Shown here piece after piece: positions 42,596 through 53,816 of a stretch of DNA of 64,000 bases. Under the pieces are notes generated by a model. That model was not told the DNA's origin and did no database searches. It was given only the letters and a program-made list of their open reading frames with translations. The stretch spans positions 2,542,001 to 2,606,000 of the forward strand of contig JANFOG010000001.1 of NCBI GenBank assembly GCA_024336345.1, written 5' to 3'. The number at the start of each line of letters is the position of its first letter. Position 1 is the stretch's first letter. A program made the position numbers and the translations under genes. Source of the stretch: Mariannaea sp. PMI_226. Lineage: Eukaryota > Ascomycota > Sordariomycetes > Hypocreales > Nectriaceae.

Positions 42596-44683
42596 ATGGA
42601 TATCCTCAAAATCCTCTCTCGAGGGACAAGGAAGACGGGCAAGAGTGCCCAAGCCCGAAATGCTGGCACCCCGAAGCTCCCATCTGCCGGAACGAGTACG
42701 AACCCCCAATTGTACCACGACGAAGTTCGCGGTCAGAAAAGGAAGCGAACCCGCGATGAAACCGATGAACAGGTTACCGAAGAGCTTCCTGAGGTTGACT
42801 TCTTTGCCCCCAAGTCCGAAAACAAACACAAGACTACCTCAGAGCCAAGCAAGGCCGAACGAGCACCGAGTCCAGTGCGAGGGATTGCCCCTCAGCTGCT
42901 GAGCGAAGATGAATGTCGCCAACTCCTGCGGTCGCACCGTCTCAAAATAACTCTTCTGTCTAGATCTGAGGATAATTCAAAGGTCAAGAAGCCCAAGAAG
43001 AAAAAGAAACAGGCCGCCGTCGAAGTCAAGAAGGACGTCAAAAAACAGTTATTCCCACAACCACTAAATTCGTTTGGCGAGCTTCGAACTGCCTATGGCA
43101 TCTCTCGCCGAGTAGCCGAAAATCTCGTTACCCAAGGCTATCGTGTTCCCACCGAGGTCCAGATGGGCAGCTTGCCTCTCCTTTTGCACCCAGAAGTGGC
43201 GTTGAAGGACGAGGAGGGCCTCGATGGGGGAGTCGACTTCCTTGCCGTTGCACCTACTGGAAGTGGCAAGACGATCAGTTTCCTCATCCCTGCCATCAAC
43301 AACATTATGCGAAGGCGTGCGAAGGAGGACTTGCACAACATCCATGAACTCGAAGCCATAGTTGTGGCACCTACCCGCGAACTGGTTCATCAGATCGTCA
43401 ACGAGGGGAACAAAATTGCCCAAGGCACAGGCCTTAAGGTTGTCGCCATGAAAAAGGGCACTGTTCTTTCGGCACAGCAGCAGGAACTTGTTGAAGATAG
43501 TGGTTCTGAGGATGAGGAAGAAGATGAAGCGGCGGCCGAGTCTGAAGACGAGAAGGAGGGCGACAAGTCAAAGCCTACCACCAAAGTTGACATCTTGGTC
43601 ACAACACCGTTGTTGCTGCTCAACTTTCTTACCTCTGGGTCTGCAAGCACTCACAAAGTGCTCCCGACCATCCGGGATTTGATCCTAGACGAAGCCGATG
43701 TTCTACTTGATCCTTTATTCCGGGAGCAAATGCTCAGCGTGTGGTCAGCATGCACAAACCCTTCTCTACGAATCTCTTTTTGGTCGGCAACCATGGGGTC
43801 CAACATTGAGTCTCTAGTTACAGAAAAGCTGACATCGCGAGCTCAATCGCTGGATGTGCCTCAGAAGCCCTTCGTTCGCCTAGTCGTAGGCCTGAAGGAT
43901 ACTGCAGTGCCCAATGTCACACACAAGCTCACCTACACGGCATCGGAACAAGGAAAGCTACTTGCGTTGCGTCAACTGCTTCGCCCAACATCAAGCGAGG
44001 ACTCAGATACACCCCTGCGGCCTCCCTTCCTTGTCTTCACACAAACAATTGATCGAGCAACGGCACTTCATGAGGAGCTCAAGTATGATATTCCTCTTGA
44101 GGCTGGAGGAGCTGCCCGAATCGCTGCTCTGCATAGTGGGTTGGCTGACTCAGCTCGCGCAACGATTATGCGCAAGTTCCGTGCGGGAGAAATTTGGGTG
44201 CTGATCACCACAGATGTCCTTGCTCGTGGCGTGGATTTTGCTGGTGTGAACGGCGTGGTCAACTACGATGTACCTGGTTCCAGTGCTGCTTATGTGCATC
44301 GAGCTGGACGAACGGGTCGTGCAGGCCGCGAAGGCGGTGTTGCAGTGACCTTCTATACTAAAGAAGACATTCCGTTTGTCAAGATGGTTGCCAATGTCAT
44401 TGCTGCGAGCGAGAAGCAGGCTGGCAAGACGGGAGACGAGGCGGGTGTGCAAAAGTGGCTTTTGGATGCACTGCCCAACGTCGGCAAGGCAGACAGGAAG
44501 AAGCTCAAGGAGCGAGGCGTGGAAGCCCGACGCAGCGGCACTAAGGCCAAGATCACGTCCAAGAGTGGCTATGAGAGACGCAAAGAGAACAACCGACGGG
44601 GAGCTATTGAGGGCAGTAAGAAGAGGAAACTGGAGCGAGGCGATGGGGACAGCGAGGGTGAGGAGTGGACTGGGTTTGATTAA
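42596..44683 (+). CDS. ROK1: ATP-dependent RNA helicase Rok1 (DEAD-box)
   Basis: Rok1 is a nucleolar DEAD-box helicase for 18S rRNA maturation. Single exon, 695 residues, ATG in a CGCAATGG context. N-terminus: basic KRKRTRDE and PKKKKK runs. Helicase motifs in order: Q-motif region (YRVPTEVQ), motif I APTGSGKT, Ia APTREL, motif II DEAD (LDEADVLLDP), motif III SAT (SATMGSN), motif IV region (FLVFTQTI), motif V TDVLARGVDF and motif VI HRAGRTGRAG. Between Ia and II an acidic insert (EDSGSEDEEEDE and following, about residues 300-325) precedes VDILVTTPLLLL. The VLLDP and SATMGSNIESL wording is what separates Rok1 from other DEAD-box proteins. The C-terminal tail is basic. Together with MRD1 it is one of two 40S biogenesis factors in the window. 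Confidence 0.93.
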   Translation: MDILKILSRGTRKTGKSAQARNAGTPKLPSAGTSTNPQLYHDEVRGQKRKRTRDETDEQVTEELPEVDFFAPKSENKHKTTSEPSKAERAPSPVRGIAPQLLSEDECRQLLRSHRLKITLLSRSEDNSKVKKPKKKKKQAAVEVKKDVKKQLFPQPLNSFGELRTAYGISRRVAENLVTQGYRVPTEVQMGSLPLLLHPEVALKDEEGLDGGVDFLAVAPTGSGKTISFLIPAINNIMRRRAKEDLHNIHELEAIVVAPTRELVHQIVNEGNKIAQGTGLKVVAMKKGTVLSAQQQELVEDSGSEDEEEDEAAAESEDEKEGDKSKPTTKVDILVTTPLLLLNFLTSGSASTHKVLPTIRDLILDEADVLLDPLFREQMLSVWSACTNPSLRISFWSATMGSNIESLVTEKLTSRAQSLDVPQKPFVRLVVGLKDTAVPNVTHKLTYTASEQGKLLALRQLLRPTSSEDSDTPLRPPFLVFTQTIDRATALHEELKYDIPLEAGGAARIAALHSGLADSARATIMRKFRAGEIWVLITTDVLARGVDFAGVNGVVNYDVPGSSAAYVHRAGRTGRAGREGGVAVTFYTKEDIPFVKMVANVIAASEKQAGKTGDEAGVQKWLLDALPNVGKADRKKLKERGVEARRSGTKAKITSKSGYERRKENNRRGAIEGSKKRKLERGDGDSEGEEWTGFD

Positions 44684-46339
44684 CTAGATGCCATTTAGAG
44701 AAGGGGAGGAGAGGGAGAAAAGTAGACGAAGGCCGTTCTGTCGATGATAGAGGAAAAAGTGGCATGGCCTTCGTTGTTCGATTATAGAGCACAGTGCCTA
44801 ATATCAAATGAATCAAGACGAAAAAAAATAGACATGCCACATAACAGTTGCAAGACTGGGCAGTGTTTGTCATGTTCACTGTGACTATGTGTGTGCATAC
44901 ATGGTAGTGTATCTTGTCTGCAAGGTGCCTATTATACCTACATAACTGACCGACGTAGGGTGATGTTCTGACTTGACCATTATTGAAGGAATATGTTTTG
45001 CATGGGGGAATTAGTATTGATAAACTGATAAAAAAAAGGTAAAAGATGGGGCCGGGTCCTGTCAACGTCAAATAGCAGCTCACTCGCATGTTTCTGGCTG
45101 AGATCGTCTTCTCGTCTGCTCCTCTGCAAAGTTGATTGGTCCATAGACTATCGAACTGCACGTCACAGCCAGCCCATTTACACCCCTGGGTGGTCAGGGC
45201 CCAGCACGAAGCGATCTTCTAGCTGTTTTCCTGCACCATTCATTTTCAAACTGCTGGGTGCAGTTCAAGACCGGAACATGCCACTGATGACGGCCCCTTG
45301 AGAGCGCTCGGGGATGGGGCAAGGCTGGCTGGTTGGCGGCGGCTTGGCCATGACACTAATGTCAAACTCATCTTTCGAGGGGCAGAGGAGTGTTGGGCCG
45401 GGTAGTTGGTCAATTTATACGAAATACATATTCTGTCTGAAGGATACGAGGAACACGCGCCTGTCTACCTGTTTAGTCAAATGCAGTGAGTACCTGCATC
45501 CTCTCAAAATAGTAATCTCAAGGATTTTGAGATTAAGGTACCGTTCTCAGTCATTCAGTTGCCTCCTCATACTTATCTCAGTAGCCAGCTACTTGTCTAA
45601 GATGGATGGGATAATTTCTTCATCCATGAAAAAAAAAAAAAAACCAAAATGGCGATTTTGCTCCAAGTACTTTATTTCAAACCTATTTGCGAAACACAAA
45701 ATACAGGCTGGAGAAGGAAATCTCGTGATAACTTCACACTTGGCATGCGAATGGTTGGTGCCCAGCGTCTGGCATGTTTCAGCATTGATCCCTGAGCATT
45801 CGTTCTAGGATCCAGGTCACTTGTGCCTGGCGGCCAACGCATCGGCCTGTATTAACGACTACTTTTTCTGCTTTGTATGCCTTGATTTCTTTTTTTTAAT
45901 CCTCTTGTCTTACTTCTTTTCCTATTTCTATTCTACTTTGAAGACACAGACTGCTCGAGTCTGTTCTTGCGGTTGCTTTTTGTTCTATTATCATTGCTTT
46001 GTTTGCTTTTCTTCCTTTCTTGTCTTGTATTCAAAACTTCCTTCTTTGATACCATTCACTCTTTTACGAATTGACTGTGTCATTCATTCACTTCTTGTTA
46101 CCTGACTGGTTCAAGGTCTTTTGGTCACTCTACTAGAGCACCTCCTGATATCACAGCAACAAGCAACAGCTTCCTTTCCCGAGCAGCAATATTTGATTTA
46201 GTATTATATACTATACCTCCCTCCTCCCCTCCCTTTTTGGATTTGAAAAAAAAAAAGAAGGCTTTATTCGTTCATTGACTGGACATAAACAAGCATATAT
46301 ACATACACACATATATTTCTCTACTTGTATATATTCACC
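44684..46339. other. Intergenic region and promoter of the Tos1-like gene
   Basis: 1.66 kb. 44820-45160 is AT-rich, 45860-46090 is T/CT-rich, as expected for a leader, and 46200-46330 includes short AT tracts. The 164-codon frame at 45314 has no coding character. No RNA gene was found. Confidence 0.55.
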
Positions 46340-47989
46340 ATGAAGTACACAAGTTTCGTGCTTCTAACGGCTGGTTCCCGTCTGGCTTCAGCACTAACGC
46401 AAACCTGCACCGGCAAAGCTGTTGATGAAGGTGGTAACTGGTTCTGCGGCGCTGTCAACGAGATTGTGTACGAAGGATTCTTGCAAAGCGGGAGTTACAA
46501 GGCCGTTACCAGCATGACTGACAGCGGCGAGTGTCTGACAGAGGAAAAGGCTTATGGTGGTCCTCTGTCTCCTCTTGATGAGGGTGTAAGTCACAGCTTC
46601 ACATACTCTTCTCCCCTCTTCATCTCCTGCTATTCTCACTCTAAACTGGTTGTTTGTGAGTCATGCTAAAACTTGAGGTACTGCAAGCTCTCTATTCACG
46701 TCCGTGGCCCGATCAACTTCAAGCAGTTTGCCGTTTTCCACCTCGCCAGCGACAGGAAGCGCGATCTCGACCCTTCGCCTCACGTCTACGCCCGTCGCCA
46801 CGGCCACGAGCACTTCCACGAGCAGCGTAAGAAGAAGCGTGCTGATTGGATCGTTGCCACCATTGACAACCAAGTTGTGTCTTGGCCGAAGGATTTTAAG
46901 AACTTCTTGGGTCCGCAAACTTCCACTGCCGATGCTACGGCCACCGAGCCCGTTGCAACTCAGCCAGCTGCTACTGAACCAGTTTCCTCTAAAGTTGCCG
47001 AAGTGTCAGGCGCTCCCGATGATCAGCCATATCCATCATCGTCTTCATCCTCTTCCCCTCCCAAATCTTCCGGCTCTTCTAACACGGGCGCATGGGAGCG
47101 AACTTCCTACTACAACGCTGAGCAGCAGACCGCTGAGAATGTGGTCTTCCTGGGCAACTATGGAGGTCAAGGATCAGGAGTCTGGGATACGTGAGTTCAG
47201 CTGGCCTTCTAAAGAACAACAAAAACCATTTGCGTACAGCTTACTGATCCTTTGGCTGCAGGAAATGGGGCAATTCGCTTTCTTACATCACTCCCAATGC
47301 GAGTGGTGGCTCTGATACCTACAACATTCTCAAAGATGTTTTCGTGCCTTCTCTTAAAGAGTTTGCTATATTTTCGGCGGAGAAGTGTGATAGCACCTGC
47401 GGTTACTCTCGTGTCCCAGAGCTGGCTTATAGTATGTTTTTTTCCTACTCTTCGACCACACCACCTCCCCTTCACTCATTGCGCACTCCCCCCTTTTTTT
47501 GATATTGACTGCAAGTAATAACACACTTACACCGCAATAGAGGGCTTCTCTGGTGCCAACAAAATCTTCCTCTTCGAGTTCAAGATGCCCTATGACGGCA
47601 ATCGAGGCTTCCTAGGCGACATGCCCGCCCTCTGGGCCCTCAATGCCCGCATCCCCCGCACCGCCCAGTACTCGGCATGCAACTGCTGGACCTCCGGCTG
47701 CGGTGAGGCCGACATCTACGAGGTTTTGGCCTCCGGTGACAACAAGTGTAAGAGCACTTTCCACCTCCAGAACGGCGCCGGCAGCTCCGATTATTTTGAG
47801 CGCCCGACCAACGAGTACGTCAAAGTGGCGGTAATTTTCTGGGAGAAGACGGCGACGGTGTCCATCAAACAACTTCCAAAGGATGTATCCTTTGAATCAC
47901 TCAGTTCCGCGACTGTTAGCGAGTGGTTAGACACACTTTCGGCGTCAAAGACTGGAATTACAACCAGCTTGTTCCAAGTTGCCCCATGA
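46340..47989 (+). CDS. Tos1/YJL171C-like cell-wall protein (DUF2403 + DUF2401)
   Basis: Secreted wall protein of the yeast Tos1 type, implicated in beta-glucan/wall organisation. Exons 46340-46585, 46688-47190, 47262-47431 and 47541-47989 (phases 0, 2, 1) give 455 residues; the ATG has a CACCATG context. A signal peptide ends near ASA (residue 18). DUF2403 part: WFCGAVNEIVYEGF, GGPLSPLDE and, after intron 1, SIHVRGPINFKQFAVF. Then a Ser/Thr/Pro-rich linker (PSSSSSSSPPKSSGS). DUF2401 part: RTSYYNAEQQTAENVVFLGN, WGNSLSYI, KCDSTCGYSR, then IFLFEFKMPYD, FLGDMPALWALNARIPRT, CNCWTSGCGEADIYEV and TFHLQNGAGSSDYF. The acidic ADIYEV and Cys pairs suggest a glycosidase-like fold. No GPI signal is visible at the end (SLFQVAP). 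Probably extracellular. Confidence 0.9.
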
Positions 47990-48534
47990 GTTGGCTATGA
48001 CACGGAACGGGAGAAAGGCTGATGGATCAATGACCTACCTTTTCAACATCGGGAATGGCTCCCCCTAAACCCCCTTTTTGCCTTTTTTTTTGGCGTTAGT
48101 TTTGTGCATTTTCAATATCTCCCTATAACGGTTGGATAGAGAGACTTGTCTATTTTATCATTGGCTTCAACATTGAGTATATCGGTGAATCGAACCTAGG
48201 TAAGCATTTCTGTGCGTAATACAAAATACGAGACACGACCTTTGTTGATATCCAATCTGAATCACTGAATAATCTCACTCTTACACTAAAAGATTTGTGA
48301 TACTAATGCCAAAATGACAGAGAAGACCGATGAATGGTAATGGGTGTATGCAGTCCTGTATTTTGCAAATAGATTTCAAGGCTTTTCTCTATCAAAAACA
48401 ATACATCTAGAGTAACAGGCGCTTTTACAATATAGTACAAAGTCCTCATCATCATACATCGTCGCCATTATGTGTACATGCGTGTACTCGTGGCTTCATT
48501 CTTTGAACGGGATATATCCCATTCAAGTGGAGCC
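47990..48534. other. Convergent intergenic region
   Basis: 545 bp between the stops of the Tos1-like gene and MSK1; 3' UTRs. A GAATCGAACC word at 48187 resembles a tRNA T-arm in reverse, but no flanking arms form. Confidence 0.6.
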
Positions 48535-50495
48535 CTACTCCTGCGCCGCATTGGGCTCAGCGGTAGAGTTGGATCTCGTGTTATCTTCCTTCATCTCCTC
48601 GACTGCTGAAAGACCAACCACGTTTCTCAGGGTGCCGAAGCTAAGGCAGTCGCTGATACGGGTTGCGCCCGAGAAGAGCATAACCATTCGCTCAACACCG
48701 CAACCCCAGCCACCAGTAGGGGGAAGACCATAATCCAAAGCCTTGACAAAGCTCTGGTCTAGAGGAGCGCCATCACCATCTTCATCAAGCATGAGCTTAC
48801 CTTCACTCTCGGAGTCAACTTCAGGAGCTTCAATGGCAATGCTACCATCCGGTTTGTTGACCAAATTGCGGTGATCCAGCAACTTCTGTTTCTGGGCCTC
48901 GGGATCGTTCTCCTCCTCGTACATGTTGGCTAGCTCACGGCCACCGATGAAAAGCTCAGCTCGAGCCGATACAAGTTGGTAGGTACGCGGGCATAGGAAG
49001 CTCTTTGCGAGAGGCGACATGCAGGCAGGGTGGTTCGTGATCAAGATAGGTTCATCAAATGACATAGGCTCAATGTAAATGGCCGCCAATCGATCAAGGA
49101 GCTTGGATAGAGACTGGGGAACTTCACCGGGAATGCGAATGCCAGCGAGCTTGAGTACAGCCAAAAGTTCCGGCAGAGCACCCTCGGCGGAAAGCTTCGG
49201 AAGACGAAGGCCAAGGGCTTCTTCCAAGGCGGGCACAAACTCAACACGCTTAAACGGACGGTTGAATTTGTTTAGGTCGATTGGGGGTAGGGAGGTGAGC
49301 TGAGTGGAGATCAGATTATGAGAATGTTCAGCCAGGCTATAAAGGAGGTCTTCCGTCTCCTTGATCAAGTCGTCCAGGTTGGTATAGGCGCTATAAAACT
49401 CACACATGGTGAACTCAGGGTTATGAGTACCGTCGATGCCTTCATTGCGGAATGCGGGCCCAATCTCGAAGACCTTATCGACACCACCAATGACCAATCG
49501 CTTGAGCCATAGCTCGGGAGCAATGCGGAGAGCGAGATCCCGGTCCTTGAACTCGGTAGCTCTGGTGACAAAGGGGCGGGCGATAGCACCACCGGCGTTT
49601 TCAGCCAGGATGGGTGTTTGGAATTCGAGAAATTTCTTTGAATGGAAGTAGTCACGCATATGTTTGGTGATCTCGGATCGCATCCTCAGTACATCAATGG
49701 CTTCGCGGTTCACCAACATGTCAACATGGCGGTCCTGCATGCGAGTCTTGGGGTCGGTGAGCTTCTCAGGGATCTGCTCCATGGCCGGCGAGAGCAGCTC
49801 AGGAAGTTCAGTAGCAGAAATTGTGAGCTGGCCAGCTTTGGTACGAGTTGGGACGCCAGTGATTGCTGCCAGATTGTAAGCATCTGGGGAAATAAAGTAA
49901 ACATTGGGATCATACATATGTGGTCGCCCACTTCTATTAAGTTCCTAAACAGGGCGAATTTGTGATTCCTGGTATCCTGATCCCCCATACACTTAGACTT
50001 GTTGACCATCACCTGCAGGCGCTCAAACTCGTTCACGATGTCCAGAAAGATGAGGTACTTTCCAGCAGCACGCTTAGAACGAACCCGGCCATAGACGGTG
50101 ACTTTATCCAAATCCGCATGCTCGATAGCGTCGAACGCTTGTATAAATTCTGGCACAGAGTATCGCTGTTGGGTGTGCGTCAGTCGCGGATGACTCTCAG
50201 GATAAAGAGGGTCCTCGCTCTGATGCTCCTCCCACAACATGGCGCGACGCTGCTTCTTGAAGGGCGAAAGCGCCTCAGAAGAGTCCTCGGGAGCCCTTGA
50301 ATAATTGGTTCGACGAGTAGTCGATGTAGACAGAGCTCTCCCTCCGACACCAGTCTGCAAACTCCATGCCCTCCAAGTCAACGAGTCACCTCGGCCAAGC
50401 TTATGCGAGCATCGGTCAATCCCCTGAACCCTCGGAGAAATTGGTCGTAGCAGAGGCCGACTGGCCAGGCGAATATACTGTATAGACATTGTCAT
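48535..50495 (-). CDS. MSK1: Mitochondrial lysyl-tRNA synthetase (class II)
   Basis: Charges mitochondrial tRNA-Lys. Exons 49916-50495 and 48535-49865 with a 50 bp intron in phase 1 (GTATGA donor, CTGGCAG acceptor), giving 636 residues. The N-terminus after MTMSIQY is rich in Arg/Ser/Leu without acids, a mitochondrial presequence. Anticodon-binding OB fold: KVTVYGRVRSKRAAGKYLIFLDI, joining across the intron to ISITGVPTRTKAGQL. Class II motifs: motif 1 FLEFQTPIL, motif 2 FRNEGIDGTHNPEFTM, motif 3 GCGVERMVMLF. Start choice: a 5' UTR intron 50498-50696 (GTAAGT donor, CTGAC branch, CATAG acceptor) is likely and would remove the ATG at 50519, leaving 50495 or 50489. Confidence 0.9.
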
Positions 50496-51080
50496 AGCTA
50501 TGAATTGAGTCAGCTTCATGATCAATGCAAAAAATGAAGCAAGGAAAGCAAGGATAAGATCCCAACATTGTCAGAAATTGGCAGTTGTAATCAATCACAG
50601 CAAGCTGTGTCAATCGCAGCGGTTCTGAAGCGAGTATGCGAATTCATCATGTAGGAGATTTAAGGGGAGTATGAGACATGCAGAAAGACAACTTACATTC
50701 ATAATGGCTACATGGAGATTTCGCTCCATGTGTGGGAAAAGAGAGACGAAATTTTAGAGCTCATGGGAACGAAATTTAAGGAAAAATCTTGGCCGATAAT
50801 TTTCCGGTACGAACTGCATCAGCCACAGAGCTCATGAGCTACGCCACAATATCCTCCCAGCCTTGACAATAGTAAACCTGTAAACCTTTTTCTTAGAGTG
50901 GAACCCGGTGAGGCGTTCAGCTGGCGAAGCTTGTCAACCATCAAACCGCAAGGCGGCCGAAATTTGTTACAAACGCGACATCATCTCCGGCGCATCTCCA
51001 CCAAATCTCGCGACTCTCCGCGCCGGATCCCCCAATTGGTTCCGCCATCATCATCTCGCGCCTCTCTACACACCATCACT
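50496..51080. promoter_or_regulatory. Divergent promoter, MSK1 / ARP4
   Basis: 585 bp. The MSK1 side includes the probable 5' UTR intron (50498-50696). The ARP4 leader contains an upstream ATG at 50898 whose frame overlaps the ARP4 start out of frame. Confidence 0.55.
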
Positions 51081-52556
51081 ATGTCTCAACAACCTCTTTC
51101 CTCGTCGGCGCAGCCTACCGACGTCTATGGAGGAGGTTCGTAGCTCCCCCCCTCGTGTCTCCCTCGTGAGCATGTGCACTAATTATTCTGACGTGTAGAT
51201 GAGGTTTCTGCGCTCGTCCTCGATCCTGGCTACTGTCATACTCGAGCTGGCTTCGCTGGCGAGGATGTTCCAAAGGCCATACTCCCTTCGTTCTATGGCC
51301 ACACTACCAAAGAGCCCACCACCGACCTCTTTGGCGATGAATACCTGATCCCTCGTGCCGACTTCGAAGTTCGAAACTACATGAACCGAGATAGCGTGGT
51401 GGAGGATTGGGATGCAGCGTCCAAGATCTGGGAAAATATGCTGATCAAGCGCCTTCAGCCTGAACACTCGACTCATCCCTCTAAGAACGGCCTCAATGAT
51501 GACCCCAAGGTCCCAGCTGCGGATGGAGAAGGCGACGTCGCCATGGATGAAACTGCTGAGGCGGCTGAGAAGCCCCTCCAGGAGAGCCCTCTACTCATGA
51601 CTGAGGCCCCTTGGAACACGCCCAAATCTCGAGAAAAGGCTATTGAAATCATCATGGAGAACTGGGGTTGCCCAGCTTTCTGGCTGAGTCGAACACCCGT
51701 TTTGGCTGCCTTTGCTGCTGGTAAAGCAACTTCCCTTGTCATTGATGTCGGTGGCGCAAACACCTCTGTGACGGCCATCCATGATGGCATGGTCCTCAAG
51801 CGATCTATTCAAAAGTCGCCTGTTGGTGGCTTGTGGCTGTCGTCTCAGATTCGTTCCCTGTTTGAAACCTCGGAGCCGAAGGTTGACTTGACGCCTACCT
51901 TCATGATTGAAAACAAGACCCCCGTCGATGCTTTGGCAGCTCCGCAGCTCCGTCTTCGCCATTTCCCCTATCAGATTAGCGACTCTTTCCGCGCCTACGA
52001 GGAGGAACGTGTTTTGACTGAGTTCAAGGAGTCTGTTGTGGAGGTATGGAAGGGTCCTAGCAGATATGGTGTGCCTGGCAACGAGGAGTACGTCAAGACC
52101 CAGGCCGGACGAGTGTTCGAGATGCCCGATGGCTACAACCAGATGTGGCGCGAGCAGCGATTCCGTGTTACTGAGGGCATGTGGGACGAGACAGCTGGAT
52201 ATCCCATCCCCGAGGCCGACCGCCTCACCAAGGCTCAGACCATCCCCGAGCTCATCCGCTCAGCCTTGAATGCTGTCGATGTCGATCTCCGTGGAAACCT
52301 GCTTGCCAACGTTGTCGTCACGGGAAGCACTAGTTTGATCAACGGATTCAATGATCGACTCAATAACGAATTGACGACCATGTATCCAGGCCTTAAGATC
52401 AAGATCCACGCTGCCGGTCTGACAAGCGAGCGTCGTTTTGGCGCCTGGATTGGTGGCAGCATTCTCGCCAGTTTGGGTACTTTCCACCAGATGTGGATCT
52501 CGCGCAAGGAGTACGAGGAGAACGGCCCCAACGTGGTTGAGAAGCGGTGCAAGTAG
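51081..52556 (+). CDS. ARP4: Actin-related protein 4 (Arp4)
   Basis: Nuclear actin-related subunit shared by the NuA4 acetyltransferase and the INO80 and SWR1 remodellers. Exons 51081-51135 and 51199-52556, phase 1, intron 63 bp with CTGAC branch; 470 residues. Actin-fold marks: LVLDPGYCHTRAGFAGEDVP (phosphate loop 1), PSFYGH, VIDVGGANTSVTAIHDG (phosphate loop 2), LLANVVVTGSTSLINGF and RRFGAWIGGSILASLGTFHQMWISRKEYEE. The SRTPVLAAFAAG and SWRTP-like elements and the KAGNNVVE-type end (here GPNVVEKRCK) are Arp4-like. An acidic insert (DGEGDVAMDET) follows the first subdomain, as in other Arp4s. Length close to yeast Arp4 (489). Confidence 0.93.
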
Positions 52557-52835
52557 AGTATTGAAAGAACTCGTTCACGGCGGAGGGCATATGGCGTATG
52601 GAGTTGGGAGGGTGCGCTTTTTTCAGCTAACTCATGGAAAAGCCTGGTTCCGAAAAGAACTCGCGTTTTTAAATTTGTAGGAATCAATGTATGGCTAGAA
52701 TCCTCGAATTGATCTTATTGAAATACTATATAATAATCGTTTCCATGCACACTGTAGTGAACAAGTATGCTACATTATCCAGATTCATCATCCTCAAAGC
52801 AACTCAACCCAGCTCTGTCATTGTGTAGTGAACTG

Positions 52836-53816
52836 TTATTGGGCATCTTTCTCAACTTCAATCGCTCGCTCTTCTCGTCGCATTTTTACCCAGTCGCCGA
52901 GCTCACCCCAAATACGCTGTTTCTCGGCTAGCGGGAGAGTCGCAGCCAAACCGCTTGTGCTAGTTGCAACGAATACTCTTGCGCCTCCCCATTCTCCTTG
53001 GATGACACCCATGTTCTCGCTTTCATCCTGCCAGCCATATTTGAAGCTCTTCCCAACGGGACGACCGTGACGAACACGCCATATGCTCTCCCATATACTC
53101 TTTCCCACAACACAGACGGACTCGGGACGCCACTTTCGAGCTTTATCTTCAAGAATTTCGACGCCTTCATCCATCTCCTGCTTGCTCAACTCGGCGCCGT
53201 TGCGGCTAGGTCGAGCAACGATGTTGGTAAAGCCAAGAGAGTAAAGCTCGGGTAACTGGCGGTCTTCGGTAGGACTGCAGTATCGAGGAGTGACACCACT
53301 AGAAAACAAGAGCTTCCAAAAGAGATTGGACGGGTGAGCATATGCATGCCCTGTCCGAGCCGTCTGAATACCCGGATTTAGGCCAATAAAGAGCACAAGG
53401 AGGTCCTGAGCAATGGAATCAGGAAGGAGTGGCAGATGAGAGTAAGTTGAGGGTGGTGCATAGCCAGAAGCTTGACGGGCTCGCTTCTTCTTGGGCTTCT
53501 TGTCATCTGCGCCGCCTGCACCGTCCGCACCATCTGCATCCTCTCCATCATTGGATTTAGGAATGCGCCTCTTGGTTGAGACAAAGGGAGTGGTAGAGGA
53601 TGATGATGAGGGATTCAGACGCGATGACCTCCGTACAGAAGTATTTGTCGAAGTAGAGGAGTCATCAGCATCTTTGTAGGAAAAATCGCTGAGCTGTAGA
53701 CGACCTTTGAAGGTAGCGGGTTGAGGAGACGATCCAGGCTGATCCAGGCTGCCTTCATCGGCAGTTTTGTCCACTATTCGATCCTCATCCTCCAGACGTG
53801 ATGTCTTTTTAACCAT
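52836..53816 (-). CDS. thp1: G/T(U)-mismatch DNA glycosylase, TDG/Mug family (Thp1-like)
   Basis: Removes uracil, thymine or related bases from mismatches in base excision repair; nuclear. Single exon, 326 residues, almost the same length as S. pombe Thp1. The ATG at 53816 is the first in frame. The N-terminal about 130 residues are disordered and basic (RRSSRLNPSSSSS, KKPKKKRARQ nuclear signal). Catalytic region: LFIGLNPGIQTARTGHAYAHP, in which the Asn of GLNPG is the expected water-activating residue, then NLFWKLLFSSG, YSLGFTNIVARPS, and the second signature FVATSTSGLAATLP (family form: S-x-S-G-L/R-x-A). Close convergence with ARP4, 279 bp between stops. Confidence 0.93.
   Translation of the reverse strand: MVKKTSRLEDEDRIVDKTADEGSLDQPGSSPQPATFKGRLQLSDFSYKDADDSSTSTNTSVRRSSRLNPSSSSSTTPFVSTKRRIPKSNDGEDADGADGAGGADDKKPKKKRARQASGYAPPSTYSHLPLLPDSIAQDLLVLFIGLNPGIQTARTGHAYAHPSNLFWKLLFSSGVTPRYCSPTEDRQLPELYSLGFTNIVARPSRNGAELSKQEMDEGVEILEDKARKWRPESVCVVGKSIWESIWRVRHGRPVGKSFKYGWQDESENMGVIQGEWGGARVFVATSTSGLAATLPLAEKQRIWGELGDWVKMRREERAIEVEKDAQ

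Noticed and set aside
42369..42902. 177-codon frame overlapping the ROK1 start
   Set aside because: It is an out-of-frame shadow of ROK1; no family resemblance.
45314..45808. 164-codon + strand open frame
   Set aside because: No domain-like pattern, and a Lys run encoded by an A-tract; lies in the leader region of the Tos1-like gene.
48180..48210. tRNA T-arm-like GAATCGAACC word
   Set aside because: No matching acceptor, D or anticodon arms on either strand.
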